Shown here in pieces: positions 44,489 to 57,380 of a stretch of DNA of 64,000 nucleotides. Origin of the DNA: Laccaria trichodermophora. Lineage: Eukaryota; Basidiomycota; Agaricomycetes; Agaricales; Hydnangiaceae. Below the pieces are notes generated by a model, which saw only the letters and a list, made by a program, of their open reading frames with translations, was not told where the DNA came from and searched no databases. The position numbers and the translations under genes are program-made. The stretch covers positions 901,518-965,517 of the forward strand of contig JACTVC010000025.1 in assembly GCA_018417955.1 (NCBI GenBank), written 5' to 3'. Each line of letters begins with the position of its first letter. Positions within the stretch are counted from its first letter, which is position 1.

Positions 44489-47400
44489 TTAATAATAAAC
44501 CTTTTGCGACCTGACATGTGCAGAAGCCGGACTGAACCTATTCCCACTCCATGAGGTAACGGTTGACGAGAAGCCGTTGGTATTGTTCGCCTGGTTGACG
44601 ATCCCTACCTGGTTGACGCTCACCTGATATGTCGTCGCCACAGTTGCTAAACCGTAGACGTTGATTGTGGACGCCGAGTCGATGTTGAGAATCTGGGATT
44701 GACAGGTAGCCGATGCGATGCATGCTTGATTGTAGTCCTATTGTGGGGTGGAGGTAAGTGAGCGTAGAACGGACTTCATAATGACGAAACCGACCTGGAA
44801 GAAGCTGTAGAGTCCAGCACCTACGGAATTGTTGGTTTTAGTACATGGTGCATGAGTCAAGTGCCTTAGTGAACCCTACCGAACAAAAGAATGCCTCGAC
44901 TGTTACACACGTTGAGGGCCCAGGCAGCAGGATTGGTGGGGCTAAAGGTTGGGTCCTTGAACAGAGGGTTCACGCTGAACGGCGCGGGAGGCGCAGGGGT
45001 GGGTTGATAGTAGGGCTGCATCGCCAAACGTGTTACATCAGAGCGGATATTCAAAATGTAAGATACTCACAGTTTCAGTTTGAAGAAAGCCTATGTAATG
45101 GGCATTGGCATTCACGAGGTTATACTGGTAGAGGGTGTGATGCTCCGCTTGAGAATTCGAATATGAGTTAACACACTCGAACGTAGAATCTGAAAGACAT
45201 ACAAGCTTGACGGACCGTTAGCTTCAAGAAAAGTTCGGCTTAAATCACAAACTTACCAGTGCCAATCATCCACACAGGTCCCGAAGACTCGGAAAGAATG
45301 CCTCGGCCTGAGTAGATATTCAATTGCGAGAGGCCGTTACCGTCAAGGTCGTGATCAGCCACCCAGACCCAAGTTCCCTGCGTTAAGCCAACACTGAGCA
45401 TCGAAGAAAACGGCCAGTAAGCCACACACCTCAAGATACGCCGTTGATAAGGGTGTGAGATGGAGACTCAAGAAATCAGATAAACAGTTGTTAATACCAC
45501 CAGCACCGCTGCTGGGACATTGTGCTACCTCGAGGTTTGTGCCGACAGCTAGGTAGAGTCGTTATGAGGGTAAACTCGCAGTAGAGTAGACACGTCACTT
45601 ACCACCGCCGACCCTAACACAAACGGGATTGTAAACAATGTTGGCCGTTTCAAAGAAGTCTCAATACCTGATATGAGAATCCCACATTCCAGCACCAGCC
45701 TGAACGCCATCTGGTTCCCTCACATTCCACTCAACAACAATCGCACCTGGGTCTTGTTAGGGAGATAAAACATGAGAAAGTATAAGACAGAGCACATCTC
45801 GAGAGAACATACTTGATCCACTCGTGGTGAAGAGAATGTCGGTAATCTCTAGGATGCCTTGAGAGCCTACCTCTCCGACTCTAAACATGGGTTGTGGCTG
45901 ATCCTGTTTTCGAAAGGCTAAGCCCTTCCCCATGAGGGTAGTCCATGCTTCGCCCACAATGCGAGTACCCGCGGGTATCGTAATGGTCGAGGTCACGACA
46001 TAGACACCAGCATCGAAGAAGATAATCTTGCACCCAGAAAACTGCGCCAATCGATTAGAGAAAAACGAAGAAGATCATTGGGTTCGTACTTTGGCGAAAA
46101 TGACTTTGATAGCTTCAGTATCATCGGTGACGCCATCACCTTTAGCCCCATGATCCTTGACGCTGACGAACTGACTGACGGCATAATCTGCGTACTGGGG
46201 ATGTGTACGACCAACAATGTGACCACGACTGTCAAGAAGTTCGGGGGCTTTCTTCGGGGCTGGTATGTTTCCCTGGGTAAACACGCCAGCGGGGTTCGTC
46301 CCCTTGTAAACGTTTCCTTGGGCCCAAGATTCGATCGTGATAGACCCCCCCGGAAGAACAACGGCACCCCCAACAACACCCACGGCAACCGGAACGTTTC
46401 GCAGCTTCACATTGTTAAGTACCAGCGAGGCTGCTGCAAGTGTGCCGTTACTGGAGTTTGAGGTACGCAGGAAGATGGGCGTGTTCGTAACGACGGCGTC
46501 TATGATGGCTAGTGAGGCAGTCTGTTCGGAAGGAGTCAGTGAAACTCTAAACGAATGCAAAACTGCCGAACTTGGCTATTCGTCATCACGTCAAATCCAA
46601 CTTGGCAGTTGTTGAGCGTTATACCCTGATAAGTCCAAGCTGCGAATGCCAGTCAATCCTAGGAGGTCGAGAAACGAGTGAGTTCCCTTACCCCAATTCC
46701 ATAATTGTAAGATGCCAGTTTTTGCGTTATTGACGGTTATGTTTCGGACTGTGAACCTATATGGAAAGTCTAAGGTCAGCTAATGTGCCATTAGACGCAT
46801 TGAAGAGCATACTGTTGATTTCCAACAGAAATGCCGTATTTCCCTGGCGTCGAAAAAGTCAATTGTGTGAAGGGGTCACTGTTGATCTAAGGACAACTTA
46901 CCTCCATTAAATACAAGGTCACCCATAAAACCACCGCTATCAGAAAGATCTTTAGCGTAGGTTCCTTTGTTTGAGTTTCAATCAAAAGTACCTTCCATTC
47001 TCCATGAACAACCCTGTATTATTACGCTCACTGCGAATTCAAATACTGATATGCCAGGCACTAACCTTGGTGGACAGTATCAGGATCGGTCGACATCTCA
47101 ACGACGATATTCATCAGCGAAGTCGCTTGAGAAACTTGCCAATGGAACCCAGTTGCTGATTGAGTAGCAGGAACTCTTCAAGAAAGTTACAGTAAGAAGA
47201 CTGATCTGTATGAACGTAATGATTGTAGCGCACCCTCGAAGATCAATGACAAAGTTTCTGACGGAACGGAAACTGTAGCCTAGTTAGGTGATACGATAGA
47301 TGAGAAGACAGCAATAGCTTGACTTGCAAGTTATTTTGGTTGATGTAGTACTGGGCACCGTTGCCACCGGGAACGTATGGATCAGCATCTACGTGGCCGA

Positions 47401-48144
47401 CGAGTACGATCAGTCCCGACAGTGTTTTAGTTGAGTGTGGTGCGTACCAATGACAGCAATTCCAGTGAAGTTGGCCGCGGCGAGTAAGGTGGGGAGATTT
47501 TTAGCGTCGCCAATTAATTGAGTGTAGTAATAAGCTATGATTGGGCTGGATACAAGGTATGTTCTGAAGAGAAGAAGCGAAGTCATTCCACGTAACGGGC
47601 AAGAGGATGTACAATACGAACCCTTTGGGAAAATAGACGATAGCAGGCGATATGCTGTAGTGGTAGGATAAGTCGGAAAATGAACCTTGCCAGGACTAGA
47701 TGCACGAACGTCGATGAAGGACAATCACCTCCGCCGCAGCGTCCGCCAGCCGTAATGGCAGCACTAAGGGAAGACTTGTCAGTGGAAAATGAAAACCCAG
47801 CTTCTAAGAACTTACTTGATAGCCACAGTATCGTCCGCCACTCCATCTCCAACAGCTCCAAAGTCCTGTTCGAGCACGCTCGCGTCGGTCACCGGTCACC
47901 CCCATGACAACGAAAGATCGTTCCATACCTTGACGTTCCGAAAGACCTCGTAACTAGCTGCATTAGGATGGAAAGGAGCGGTGCCCTGGTGCTTGATATC
48001 CTCCAGCCAAAACGCGTCATTGGCACCAGCAATCCCTGTACCCAAAGGATACCTGCACGATGAGCCAAGTGCTGAGGCGACAGCAGCCAAGCTGAGCGCA
48101 ACCCCCACTACCATAACATTGAAAAAAGAGTGTGGTGAACGCAT
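44489..48144 (-). CDS. GH55 exo-1,3-beta-glucanase, secreted
   Basis: Many exons separated by short introns spell a GH55 enzyme from ATG 48144 to a TAA at 44489. The signal peptide is MRSPHSFFNVMVVGVALSLA followed by AVASA. The mature start (SSCRYPLGTGIAGANDAFWL) is typical. The two beta-helix halves each open with the family signature: DFGAVGDGVADDT near 47860 and DHGAKGDGVTDDTEAIK near 46180. Further hallmarks are SSPIIAYYYTQLIGDAKNLP near 47530, VEWNVREPDGVQAGAGMWDS near 45720 (the segment carrying the presumed catalytic Glu), and HYIGFLQTETPYYQP near 45080. It cleaves 1,3-beta-glucan from chain ends, with a role in wall remodelling or feeding. At least a dozen introns; not every border was placed. 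Confidence 0.88.
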
Positions 48145-48689
48145 GGTGGTGGTGCGTGCATGAAAAAACCTTGAACCCGCTTTATAACCCTACATCGAAG
48201 TTCCTTGTCAGCCACCACCATCATGAACCGAATAAGATATTTGCATTTTGCACATATGGGGAAAGTCAGCAACCCTTCTCGAACGTGGAAAGCGTTCTTC
48301 GTGTTGATAAGTACGTCGACCGTGGCGGAGGATAAGGGGTCCGACATAGGGCACCAGCATGGTGGGCACGAAGTTTGAAACTGTGCGAGGTTGGAACTTG
48401 GGAGGAAGCGGAGAAAGCCGACGAAAGCCGACTGTCCATCATTATCAAATTTCAGCTCAACGAAATGCACCTCAATTACTTGGCTATCTACAAACTATGC
48501 GTAGCTAGAAAGGAACTGAACACGACGCAATATGTTTCTTCCTCCAAGTCGAACGGAGATGTACATCATGTGAAGAAATAACCGTGACAGTGCCAGAGAC
48601 GGAACTTCTTTGGAGATCCAGGGAAGCCACGAAAGTGTGAACAAATCTAAAGGAATCGCGTAACTGGGTCCCAGTAGTAACTGATCGTC
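48145..48689. promoter_or_regulatory. Upstream region of the GH55 gene
   Basis: The probable promoter of the glucanase gene. A TATA-like TTATAAAG on the minus strand near 48181 lies about 40 bp before the start codon. No other gene is recognised. Confidence 0.35.
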
Positions 48690-49109
48690 TTATTCTTTGA
48701 GGCCGACAGAAAGAGACCTGGATAACCATGCTAGTCGAGTGGCTTCGGACTCTGGAGCTCGCCCTACGTTTCTTGCCACTTGAGCCAACAGTATGACAAA
48801 AAACATTTCTTCGACCTGACGCGGCCGTTCATTTGTAAGAACAGCTCTATGCGAAACATTAGAAGTTGAGACGTTGTTTGACTCTACATCGCTGATTATC
48901 AGAATACCATTTGCAAATGCATGCAGGGCATCTATGATAAAGAGCGGTGGCGCAGTTTTTTGTAAACACCAGTAACCACGAGAAGTAGACGTTGGGAGAA
49001 TGCCAGTTGAATAAGGGACGATGAGTCTTCCTGGCAAGAGGGCGAAGTAAATCGACATGATGAGCATGGGGACATAATAGAAAACGAACCCTCGGAGTAC
49101 TTGGGCCAT
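48690..49109 (-). CDS. Possible small membrane protein fragment (139 aa)
   Basis: A 139-codon frame with two hydrophobic stretches (FYYVPMLIMSIYFALLPG and PLFIIDALHAFANGILIISD) and a third near the C-terminus. I do not recognise the family, and no splice partner is clear. It may be the last exon of a larger membrane-protein gene or a chance frame. Confidence 0.25.
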   Translation of the reverse strand: MAQVLRGFVFYYVPMLIMSIYFALLPGRLIVPYSTGILPTSTSRGYWCLQKTAPPLFIIDALHAFANGILIISDVESNNVSTSNVSHRAVLTNERPRQVEEMFFVILLAQVARNVGRAPESEATRLAWLSRSLSVGLKE

Positions 49110-49333
49110 GACAGGTTCTATCTTTCCTGGATGCTTAAGGTGAGAAGCGTATGTAACTTGAAGAGCGTAGATTGGATGGGAAGCGCCAAAGTCGACGAAC
49201 TGCAGCTGCAGATATCGCCATCTTGACAGCTGCTAGCACCAAGGCAGTTGATGTAGGAGTTATCTGCACTTGATTCCACTGATCGCGGGGCCACCTGTTC
49301 AGAGTTTATCAATATGGCGCGGGCTATCTTCAC

Positions 49334-52177
49334 ACCTTGTCGTCGTTTCTGGAGTCATATATCAAGCATGCTAACTTCGAGCCAATCGGCAAAATTTAAA
49401 GACGAATATAGCCTTCAAGCTTCAAGCTTCACCGGCCATCTCGGGCAGTCCGATCCAGCTCGTTCAAATAACTAGCCGCGCAGTTAGAGCGATGGTTCTG
49501 GCGTATGAATTATAGTCCAAAGGATATGGAATGAATCAGATAGTGCGCACCGCGTTCTTCCACGGACGGGCCAGAGGAACTCTGACTTCATCCAAATTTA
49601 GTGGAATAAGACCTGGACCTAGTGCCAGCAAAGAAAAAGTTAGGACGTATGTAGTCCTACTAACACGAAAAGCTCGCAAATCAGGTGGTGTGGAGGTTGA
49701 GAATGGTTGCGGTGTTGCACTGGAGGTTGGGAGTTCGACCTGCTCACTTACAGCTCTTGTTGATCGCCACGCATTGGTAGCGGCAGGCGTACGATGAGCG
49801 AGGCGACGAGAAGGAGTTGACTTAAACTTGGAGGTTGCTTCATCGGGGGTTTGGGGACTCTCAGGCTTTTCCAGGCTGAGTTTGTAATCGATCATCTGAC
49901 TTCGCCGTGCAGACATGTGTATATACAGCAATGACGAAAGCTAAAACTCTGGTAACACATGACCTCGGGGTGGCAACCCACCAATAACTATTCTAGCTTG
50001 ATTTCACCACTCTCCCCCCTTGCACTTTCTGGTTTTCTCTTGCCATACTGTTGCCATCTTGTGTAATAAATGGGCCTTATACCCATCAAATAAACCACTT
50101 GTGTTTGATGGTAATTTGTTGGTAAGTCCGCTGCAAGCTGCTGCAAGGGTAGGAACTCTTCAACATGACTTGCAAGTGTCTTAGGATTTGGTCTTTCGAG
50201 ACCACAAATAGAGAAGCTGGTCCAATTCTGACAACTATCCACCACCTACTCTTTTTCTTCTGGTATTTGAGCAAGATGTGACAAGCCGATCACATTCATG
50301 GCAACTTATTTTCAGCAACTCTGCCGGTTGCATGTGCCGATGTTGTTACCATAATACCCCACATTAACTGGAGCAACTTTTAATTGTGTCTGCGTTCTTT
50401 GGACTGGTTGCCAGCGATCAGCTGGTTATTAAATATTGACCCGGCTGCTTTCGAAACTCGTAGATACAACATAAGGGGACGACCGTGACTGACATTTTGG
50501 TTCAACCCCACTATTACTGCCGGTGGGAGCTCCAAGGACTCCCGGACCAACTTTTCACGTTCAAGTTCAGGCAAGTTCAAGCTTCAAGCCTGGCGCACAT
50601 AGCTAGGCCTGTGCAAATATGATCAGGTGACTAGTAGTAGTAAGAATGAGTTGGAAAGATGGGTAGAGTCACCTAACCCCCTCCTTACTCTTTTATCGGA
50701 AGATCTGTCTAAGTTCGTCCTGATAAGTATGTTGTGTAAGATCTGCCGTTTTTCCAAAGAGGGAATACTGAAAGAATGGAACACATCGTCCAATCGGCGT
50801 CGAAGAAAGCAGAGTCATAGTGAACAGAGATAGTATCGACTCTGCTTATGCTCGGACGCACGCTCGCAGCGACGGATGTTTGACTTTTGGGCTTTAGTGT
50901 TGACCACAAGGACAGAGGACAGGCCTTCTTCCGGTTTAGACAATTGTACCGCTGGGAGTGCGTCTAGAATACGTTGGATACAACGTATGACGATGATGCT
51001 TCGTAGAGAATGGATGCCTTCTGCCAGGAAGACGAACCTTCTTTCGAGCGATCAAAATGAGACGGTAAGGACTGCGGCTGCATAAAATGGGTTTCGGAAG
51101 ACGCTAGTAATCCGACGTCCCGCATCCACAGTAGTAATCAGGAGTGCCTGCAATAGCAGCGTGGTGATCGATAACGCCGCTAACGAACCCGCATTCCGCT
51201 CCTTTTCTTTGTCCTTACGCCGATTATCTGGTCTTGTCTGGTGAGAAAGCGCGTACAGAAAGAACGTATAGATGGGTGAAGTAATGCCTTTGCGAGTACT
51301 TTTTCGTTCGAGGTGGTTGTGCGGAGGAGGCTGATGAGCATGGTTGCGTTGGCAGAGGCGGTTGGGTCTGGGGAGGGGAGCCAATATGTGGGCTCTGCGT
51401 TAGGTTAGCGATTGGAGAATTGTCAGGCCCAGCAGTGTAAATCCAACCTAGATGGTATTCGCATCGGCCAAGCCGCCGGCGAAATGCATATCAAGTAGTA
51501 CTCACCGTTATCAACACCGTCGTGACCGTGGTTCTGGCATGTAAATCTCACATGCGGGTGGTTCGTCAGCCTTCATGGCAGGCAGCATTTAGTGTGGGGA
51601 CCATTACAATCCAAATGACGACGCGGATGTGGACGATATGAAAGAACGAGGACGCGGAGGCTTCCACGATAATCGCTGCAGCACGCCTGCGGGCGCAAAG
51701 CCCTACCTAGGTATGGCACTATTCAGTGCGCCTGGTCACCAGCTATATGAAACCTTCCTTGATCACCATCACCGCCGTCGCCGTCGTCTGTACGCGGTAG
51801 TACGTAGCGGTGTTCCCAGAGGGCATCAATCTTTTTCAAAGCATGCTCGTGGGCAGCGATCCGGGGAGCTGCCTCGCTCTTATCAAATGATGCTGTTCTG
51901 GGCTGGGCTAAGGAGTGCGGTTGGCATATCAATGTGCAAGAAATGAAGGGACGCGCACATCGTGTAGCCATTGAAGTTGGTAGATCGTTTTTGCGGTTGC
52001 CAAAACTGGAAACTGAATGTTGTATTCGGACGCCTCGTTGTAGTTTAGCCTGTAAGATCAAAGGAAGAATAAAGGGAAAATTAAATAAAGGGGTTTGTAT
52101 GCATACACCGGAATGGAAAAGATTGGGGGGGACTCCGAGAACCAATTCTATTACCGTCACACTGGTTATGATCATAG
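49334..52177. other. 2.8 kb with no assignable gene
   Basis: Several minus-strand fragments look like possible exons. One is a hydrophobic stretch YVLTFSLLALGPGLIPL near 49640, another is MLISLLRTTTSNEKVLAKAL near 51330. They do not chain into a gene I can support. No terminal repeats were found. Confidence 0.4.
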
Positions 52178-53849
52178 TCACACTAGTACATGGCACACCG
52201 TGACCAAGTTGAAGGTCACGCGGACGGTATGATTCCAAGTCCGTCGGATACTATCTAACTTCAATTTCAGTGCTTCTCTACAAAATAGCGTCAGCAAATT
52301 ATTTTCATGCATCCCCTCAGAGACTGGCACACCCTCACCTTCAGCTAAAATTTCTAGACACTGCTGATTATTGTACTCTTTGCCCCAGTACTTCTTCCAC
52401 ACACGAGGCAGCCGGTTGGGTGTCACAATCGCAAGGCCTCTTTGCAAAAATGAAGGGTTGGTATCATGAGGATCCAGGTCTTGAAGGCTTGTACCATGCA
52501 CATCTGCAGGCCTCCAAACGACAAGACTGTTTGCTGCAGCCTGTATGCGAATCCCATATGTTCCGATATAAAAGTGCCCCCCTGCACCAGAGGGGTGATC
52601 TCTTCTGACCGTCCAGGCCAATGCGTATGTGTGGGGTTGATACTCCACATGTGTAGAACTGAAACATTTAGTAAGTATATCCCATCAAATAAGAATTTAC
52701 AGAAGTGCACCTTGAATAATTTTGACCAAAGACACCAGATGGTGGAGCCATCTCTGCATCTTGAAAAATAAATTCAGCATCCCCAACACACACCATGTAT
52801 TCTCCATGGGTTCCGACACCCTCCCCTGCTATAAACTCTGATGCTGCTCCCTGACCAGATTTCATGCGAACCATATTGCAATGGTCAAGGAATACATCGA
52901 AATCCTCCATGATCTTTTCAGGCAGGAAGTCGCGGCACAAGTTCCAAAGTAATGCAAATGCAGAACTGGACTTGTAGTCCTTGTCAGCGACAACCTGATC
53001 AGGTAGCTTCCTCGTCAGGTTCCGGACCCAGTGAAATGCTGGTGCAGCTCGGGCTCCAGCAGAGTAACCAATCTGGACAAGGGAACCTGGGTCTTCAAGC
53101 TGTTGCCCATTCAACAAGGTATTGTAAAGAAATCAAGGAAAACACACCCTGGCACTCCTTCGTGATTTGACTTCGTCGGCGATTATCCCATCTATTGCAG
53201 GAAGGACACCTTCTTCAGGGCAGAAATTTCTGCATGCCAATGCAATGATTTCCCCCGTCGAGTCATAAAAAACCGCTTCTTTCTCTTCCTCCAGGTCTTG
53301 TACAATGCGATCGGGATCCGCGCACATCATAGGATGTCGCTGATTGCGCACATCTGGTTGAGAACCAGATTCGAGGTGTTCCCGCCATCGCTCTCCAATT
53401 CCCGGATTCTCATAAATCCATGTATTCAATGGTGGATAAGATTCAGACAGCTTCGTAACTTGAATCCAGGGAATAGCATCAAATTTTCTCTTCATCGCTG
53501 CGCGACCTTTGGCAGTAAAGCCAACAGATTGTATGAATTTGCTTCTGATGTTTTTCTTGGCATTGCGAAGAGCGATTCGTGCAGCATTAGCTTCAACCAT
53601 GCTGGCTGGAATAGCATCTCCAAACGGGCCTGTGCTGGATGCCAGTGCAGCTCCAAGTTCTGAGAAAAGGTCAGGATTTTGCCAGCAGCGCGGATCTAGT
53701 TTTATGTTTTCGGTGTCTCGGATATAGTCCATGAAAGCAGTGCGGTCGACATCATCGACTGCGCGGGCGAATAGGGCGCATGCAGCGGGATCAGCAGCGA
53801 CGTGTGTTATTATGCTTTGAAGGGACTTTTTAAGCCAATTCTTCAGCAT
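52178..53849 (-). CDS. Hypothetical protein with a possible double-stranded beta-helix oxygenase domain
   Basis: Three exons can be chained (53849 to about 53154, about 53108 to 52711, about 52660 to 52178), with GT-AG introns ending CAACAG and TTTCAG. The N-terminal part is helical (MLKNWLKKSLQSIITHVAAD; later KKNIRSKFIQSVGFTAKGRA). The middle reads GYSAGARAAPAFHWVRNLTR. The last exon reads THVEYQPHTYALAWTVRR, AGGHFYIGTYGIRIQAAANS, VVWRPADVHGTSLQ and LAIVTPNRLPRVW. The HxE, a later HG and the GG-turn arrangement suggest a cupin or 2OG-Fe(II) oxygenase fold, which is inference. I recall the family as multicopy in Agaricomycetes. It differs from the HKD-type oxygenases at 23.6 and 38.3 kb. Confidence 0.6.
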
Positions 53850-54385
53850 ATCGAATTATGATGGAGTGGGGAATCTACAGGCAAGTGATAAAGTTTCAAG
53901 AAGCCAGAAGTCCAACTTGAACTTGAAGTACTATCGTGACCCAGAGGCCAGTCTAAGGGTGTCGGATGATTCTGGCAGGTCGCGATGGGGAGCCCTAGAG
54001 TGGAAATGACCAAAATGCTCGGAGTGAATGCACGCTCAACGATGATGATGATGGATTGGCCGCGATTTGGCCGCAATCATGATGATGAGTCCGACTCTAA
54101 CTTCAACTTGTTGTTGTGTACAAATGTCTGGTTCAACTTTCTAACTTAGACCTTGCCAAGCAAAGCTTCCGACTCTGGGGCCGCCACCGTTCAAATCTGT
54201 TCAAATTGTACCTCCTGTTGCCTTTTGAAGACTTTCGATTCCAGAGTAATTGTCGCCCTTGGCTGTATAATGTGTGGATTCGACGAAAGGCACCCTTCAC
54301 ATTACCCCATTGTCCAAAAGCAAGTTCATGTTCTGAAGTAGGAAGCAAAAAGTATATATTACTACAGAGTTCAGTTGCCACAAGA
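53850..54385. other. Intergenic, no gene recognised
   Basis: Upstream of the 52178-53849 gene and downstream of the next minus-strand gene. It contains an ATCATGATGATGA-type simple stretch near 54075. Confidence 0.45.
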
Positions 54386-55616
54386 TTAGTTGAAATAGTT
54401 ACATAAATGATACTTGAGGACGAGGATGTCCATACCCGACATAATCCTCGGTCCATAATCAGAAACATCCCTCAAGAATGATTTGATGCCGTCATCAGAC
54501 CACCCACTAACGGCCCTCAAGTACTGTTCACTTTTACAACCAAATCCGAGGAAGTTTTGTAGAAAGTGGGACATGTCGGGCACGCACTCTGCGAGAAACT
54601 GTGCCACTTCCCTGTCTCTGCGCAAAGCTTGTGGGTCGGCGGCGTCAGTAGGAGATTCGCTTCGTTGACGATGGTTGAAAGGGTCGTGGTTTCCCACCAC
54701 TGCCATTGGGCGATATACGGAGGCAACTTCATCGGTCTGCTAAAAATGCATAGTATCACCAATCAGAAAATGCTACAATTTGCCAAGTCTAACCGTCGCA
54801 TCATTGATAGTTCCACGTCGTCCACAATGAGAATGAACTTGTTTTTGGTCCACCGTTGCGACCGGACAAATTTCAGACACACTTTTCTTGTTCTTCTAAA
54901 GTTCATATTAGCTATCATGAAGCAGTACAGTATGGTCCTTACTTGCCTTGGATGAACTATCACTGGTTACTGACCCTTCCGTACCATCTCGCTGCGACTT
55001 GTGATAGTATCTATTCTGGCCTAAAGTTTTCGACATGTACGCGTGAGCCAATTTCTTTCGAAGAGCGCTGGTGTCATCTGCTTGATCATATAACATGGGA
55101 TACAGAACGCATAACTGTAAACGAAGTCATGTAATATCATGCGATAGTAACCAATCGAGAGTGCTACCTCTTCCTCAGCTAACGCTTGCTGTTCAGGCTG
55201 GTCCCCGTATGTCCTGTTTAAATCGAAATAGTCGTCTACCATCCTCCGTAACTTTCCCTGAAGAGATAAGTGTCGTCCGAGTCTCAGATACGTAAATATT
55301 GTTACAGATGTCCACTTACCTTCCATTGCTCAACAAATGCATCAGTGACATTCGGCCCTAATATGTGTTTGATCTCTTCTACCTGTACCACAGGTTCAGT
55401 ACGCGAAGTTGTTGATTGAACTTGATTCCGAGTCAACGTGTATTGCGTACCGTCAGAGAGAACTGGCCTGGAGCCCATGAGGTCATCGTATAAGCGAAGA
55501 GGTACACTAAAAGAAAAAGCAAAACAGAACTTACGGGGCATTGTGCCAGATGCTGAATAGTTGGAAACGATGAAGAACTGGGCGTGATCACTCCGAGTCG
55601 GACTTGAAGTCATCAA
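54386..55616 (-). CDS. Hypothetical basidiomycete protein with a C-terminal module (A)
   Basis: A chain of minus-strand exons can be followed: MTSSPTRSDHAQFFIVSNYS near 55610, SDGTQYTLTRNQVQSTTSRT near 55460, GPNVTDAFVEQWK|GKLRRMV across an intron ending CTTCAG, YDQADDTSALRKKLAHAYMS near 55080, and WTKNKFILIVDDVELSMMRR near 54830. The last exon includes PDMSHFLQNFLGFGCKS, SGWSDDGIKSFLRDVSDYG and RIMSGMDILVLKYHLCNYF. Introns are about 50-60 bp. The last roughly 65 residues recur at the end of the next gene upstream (55773). No function can be assigned, no membrane segment is seen, and exon borders are provisional. Confidence 0.5.
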
Positions 55617-55772
55617 GTTTGAATTTAAGGTGTAGTAACGCTAACACGTGAGCGGGTTACGCGTGTCTTGTGACCAAAGTTGTTTCTATGTCACGGTGTT
55701 TAATAGTAAAGCTGCTGTTCAAAAAATAAACAGTACCATAGATACTAAAGTATCCAGGAATTGCGGACAAGA

Positions 55773-57380
55773 TTAATCAAAATAGGTTCGTAAATGATTC
55801 TTGAGGGCGAGCATCACCATACCCGACATGTTCCTCTCTCCAGAAGAAGATACAGACCTCAAGAATAATTCGATCTCATCGTCCGACCACAAACTAGCAA
55901 CCCTCAAGAATTCTTCAGTTACTAGTATACATTCGAAGTCAAGGAAGTTTAGTAAGAAATGAGATATGATGTCGGGCTCCCAAACTTCAAGGAATTTCTG
56001 CATTTCAAATTCTCTGCGGAAAAGTCCACAACCTTGGGGTGCTTGCTGGCTCCATCTGCGATCGATTCTTCGAGCACTGACGACAGGGGAGGCTGAAAGG
56101 AAGGGGCAGGTGGTCGAGGCTGAATTTGTCGCAACGTAGATGACGGCGGAGGACTAGGCTGTGGGTTGACTTTGACATGCCAGGAGGACGTCTGTCACAG
56201 AAGAAAGAATTGGACTGGTTGGAGTAGGCTTAGCTATGGAGGCACGGGATGGTATGAGACGAGAGGATTCACCTGGATGGACATGTAAATGTTTAGAAGA
56301 TGGTGGTCACCGCAATTCGTTCGCTGACTCATTGATAGGTGGCTTGGATGCCGTCATGTTCTTAAAAGCTTCCTTGATAACCGCGATGACGACATCTTCC
56401 TCAATGCTCACCTGCGCAGTTGTGAGAGTATTATGAGACTCCTTCTGCTTCGCTTTCTCTGCTCCAGCCTTCATCTTCTCCTCGAGTTCCGCAGCTTTCC
56501 ACCTTGCTCTTTCCTTTTGGGCTTTGCGTTCAGCCTCTTCTTGTTGTCTTCTTTGCTTGGCCCGTGCTGTAGTGCTCTGCAATACATCTTTTCGAGCTTC
56601 ATCCAATTCCGGCGCATTTAGGTGTGGTAGAGCGATTGCGGCAGTGGCCGACCAACAGAGGCAGTTGAAATGGCAGGTGAACAAGATGGGTGAGGTTGAT
56701 TGGACACAGGTGTTAGAGGTTGCGGTTCTGTCAGCGGAAGTCGCGGAGAAGAAAGTTGGTGGAGGGGGGCGTCCAGCGAAGATTGAGCTAAGTGGGGTGG
56801 TAATTGACGTCCGCCCTCTTGAAAAAATCTGCGCATGACATGCTGAGGAACTGGTGGCGCCATGGAAGCTGCTCACATAATCAGGATGTGGCGGAATTCC
56901 ATCTCTGGTCAGCGGAGAAGGGCCATCCCGTCGAGGTGGGTGGTCACAGTCATGAGGTCTGTCGTTGCTGAAAGCGTGCCCTGATCCGCTGCTACTATAT
57001 CGTCGGGCACGCGAATCGTATTCACCCCCGGATTTTTGTAGAACTTGCACGTTTGGAGGGGCACCAAAATCTCGATTCCGCAAGTCGATAAGTGGCGTCG
57101 ATGATTCCTGGTAACTTGTCCGCTTAGATGGGTACCGACCTTGACCAGGACGGTGTTAATGACTGCAAGGCTCTAGCCTGTTCGAGCCAAGTTCGAGCAT
57201 TCATTAAAAAGGACACAGGAGGAGTCTTGCGGTGAGTGTGCGCTCTGCAGGGCGACGAGGGAAACTTGGCTCCCAGACCCATGGGAAAAGGGAGCGGAAG
57301 TGAAGTCTTGAGAAGAGGACAAAGGCGATGACCGTGATTTTGGCCAGCTTCGGTCGAAATCGTCAATAAAACGCTCTTCC
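55773..57380 (-). CDS. Hypothetical protein with Pro/Ser-rich and coiled-coil parts and C-terminal module (B)
   Basis: Minus-strand pieces suggest one gene. There is a Pro/Ser/His-rich region (about 57080-56620), then a charged coiled coil (AKQRRQQEEAERKAQKERAR near 56540; IEEDVVIAVIKEAFKNMT near 56360). A Pro-rich linker comes next (IQPRPPAPSFQPPLSSVLEE near 56120), and the last exon reads EVWEPDIISHFLLNFLDFEC, SLWSDDEIELFLRS and NMSGMVMLALKNHLRTYFD. The final 65 residues are clearly similar to the end of the gene at 54386-55616. Upstream exons may extend to about 59.2 kb but could not be joined with confidence. Function unknown. Confidence 0.4.

Noticed and set aside
53298..53727. Plus-strand frames over the 52-54 kb gene
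   Set aside because: They overlap a minus-strand frame with clean introns and family-like sequence; no plus-strand motif was seen.
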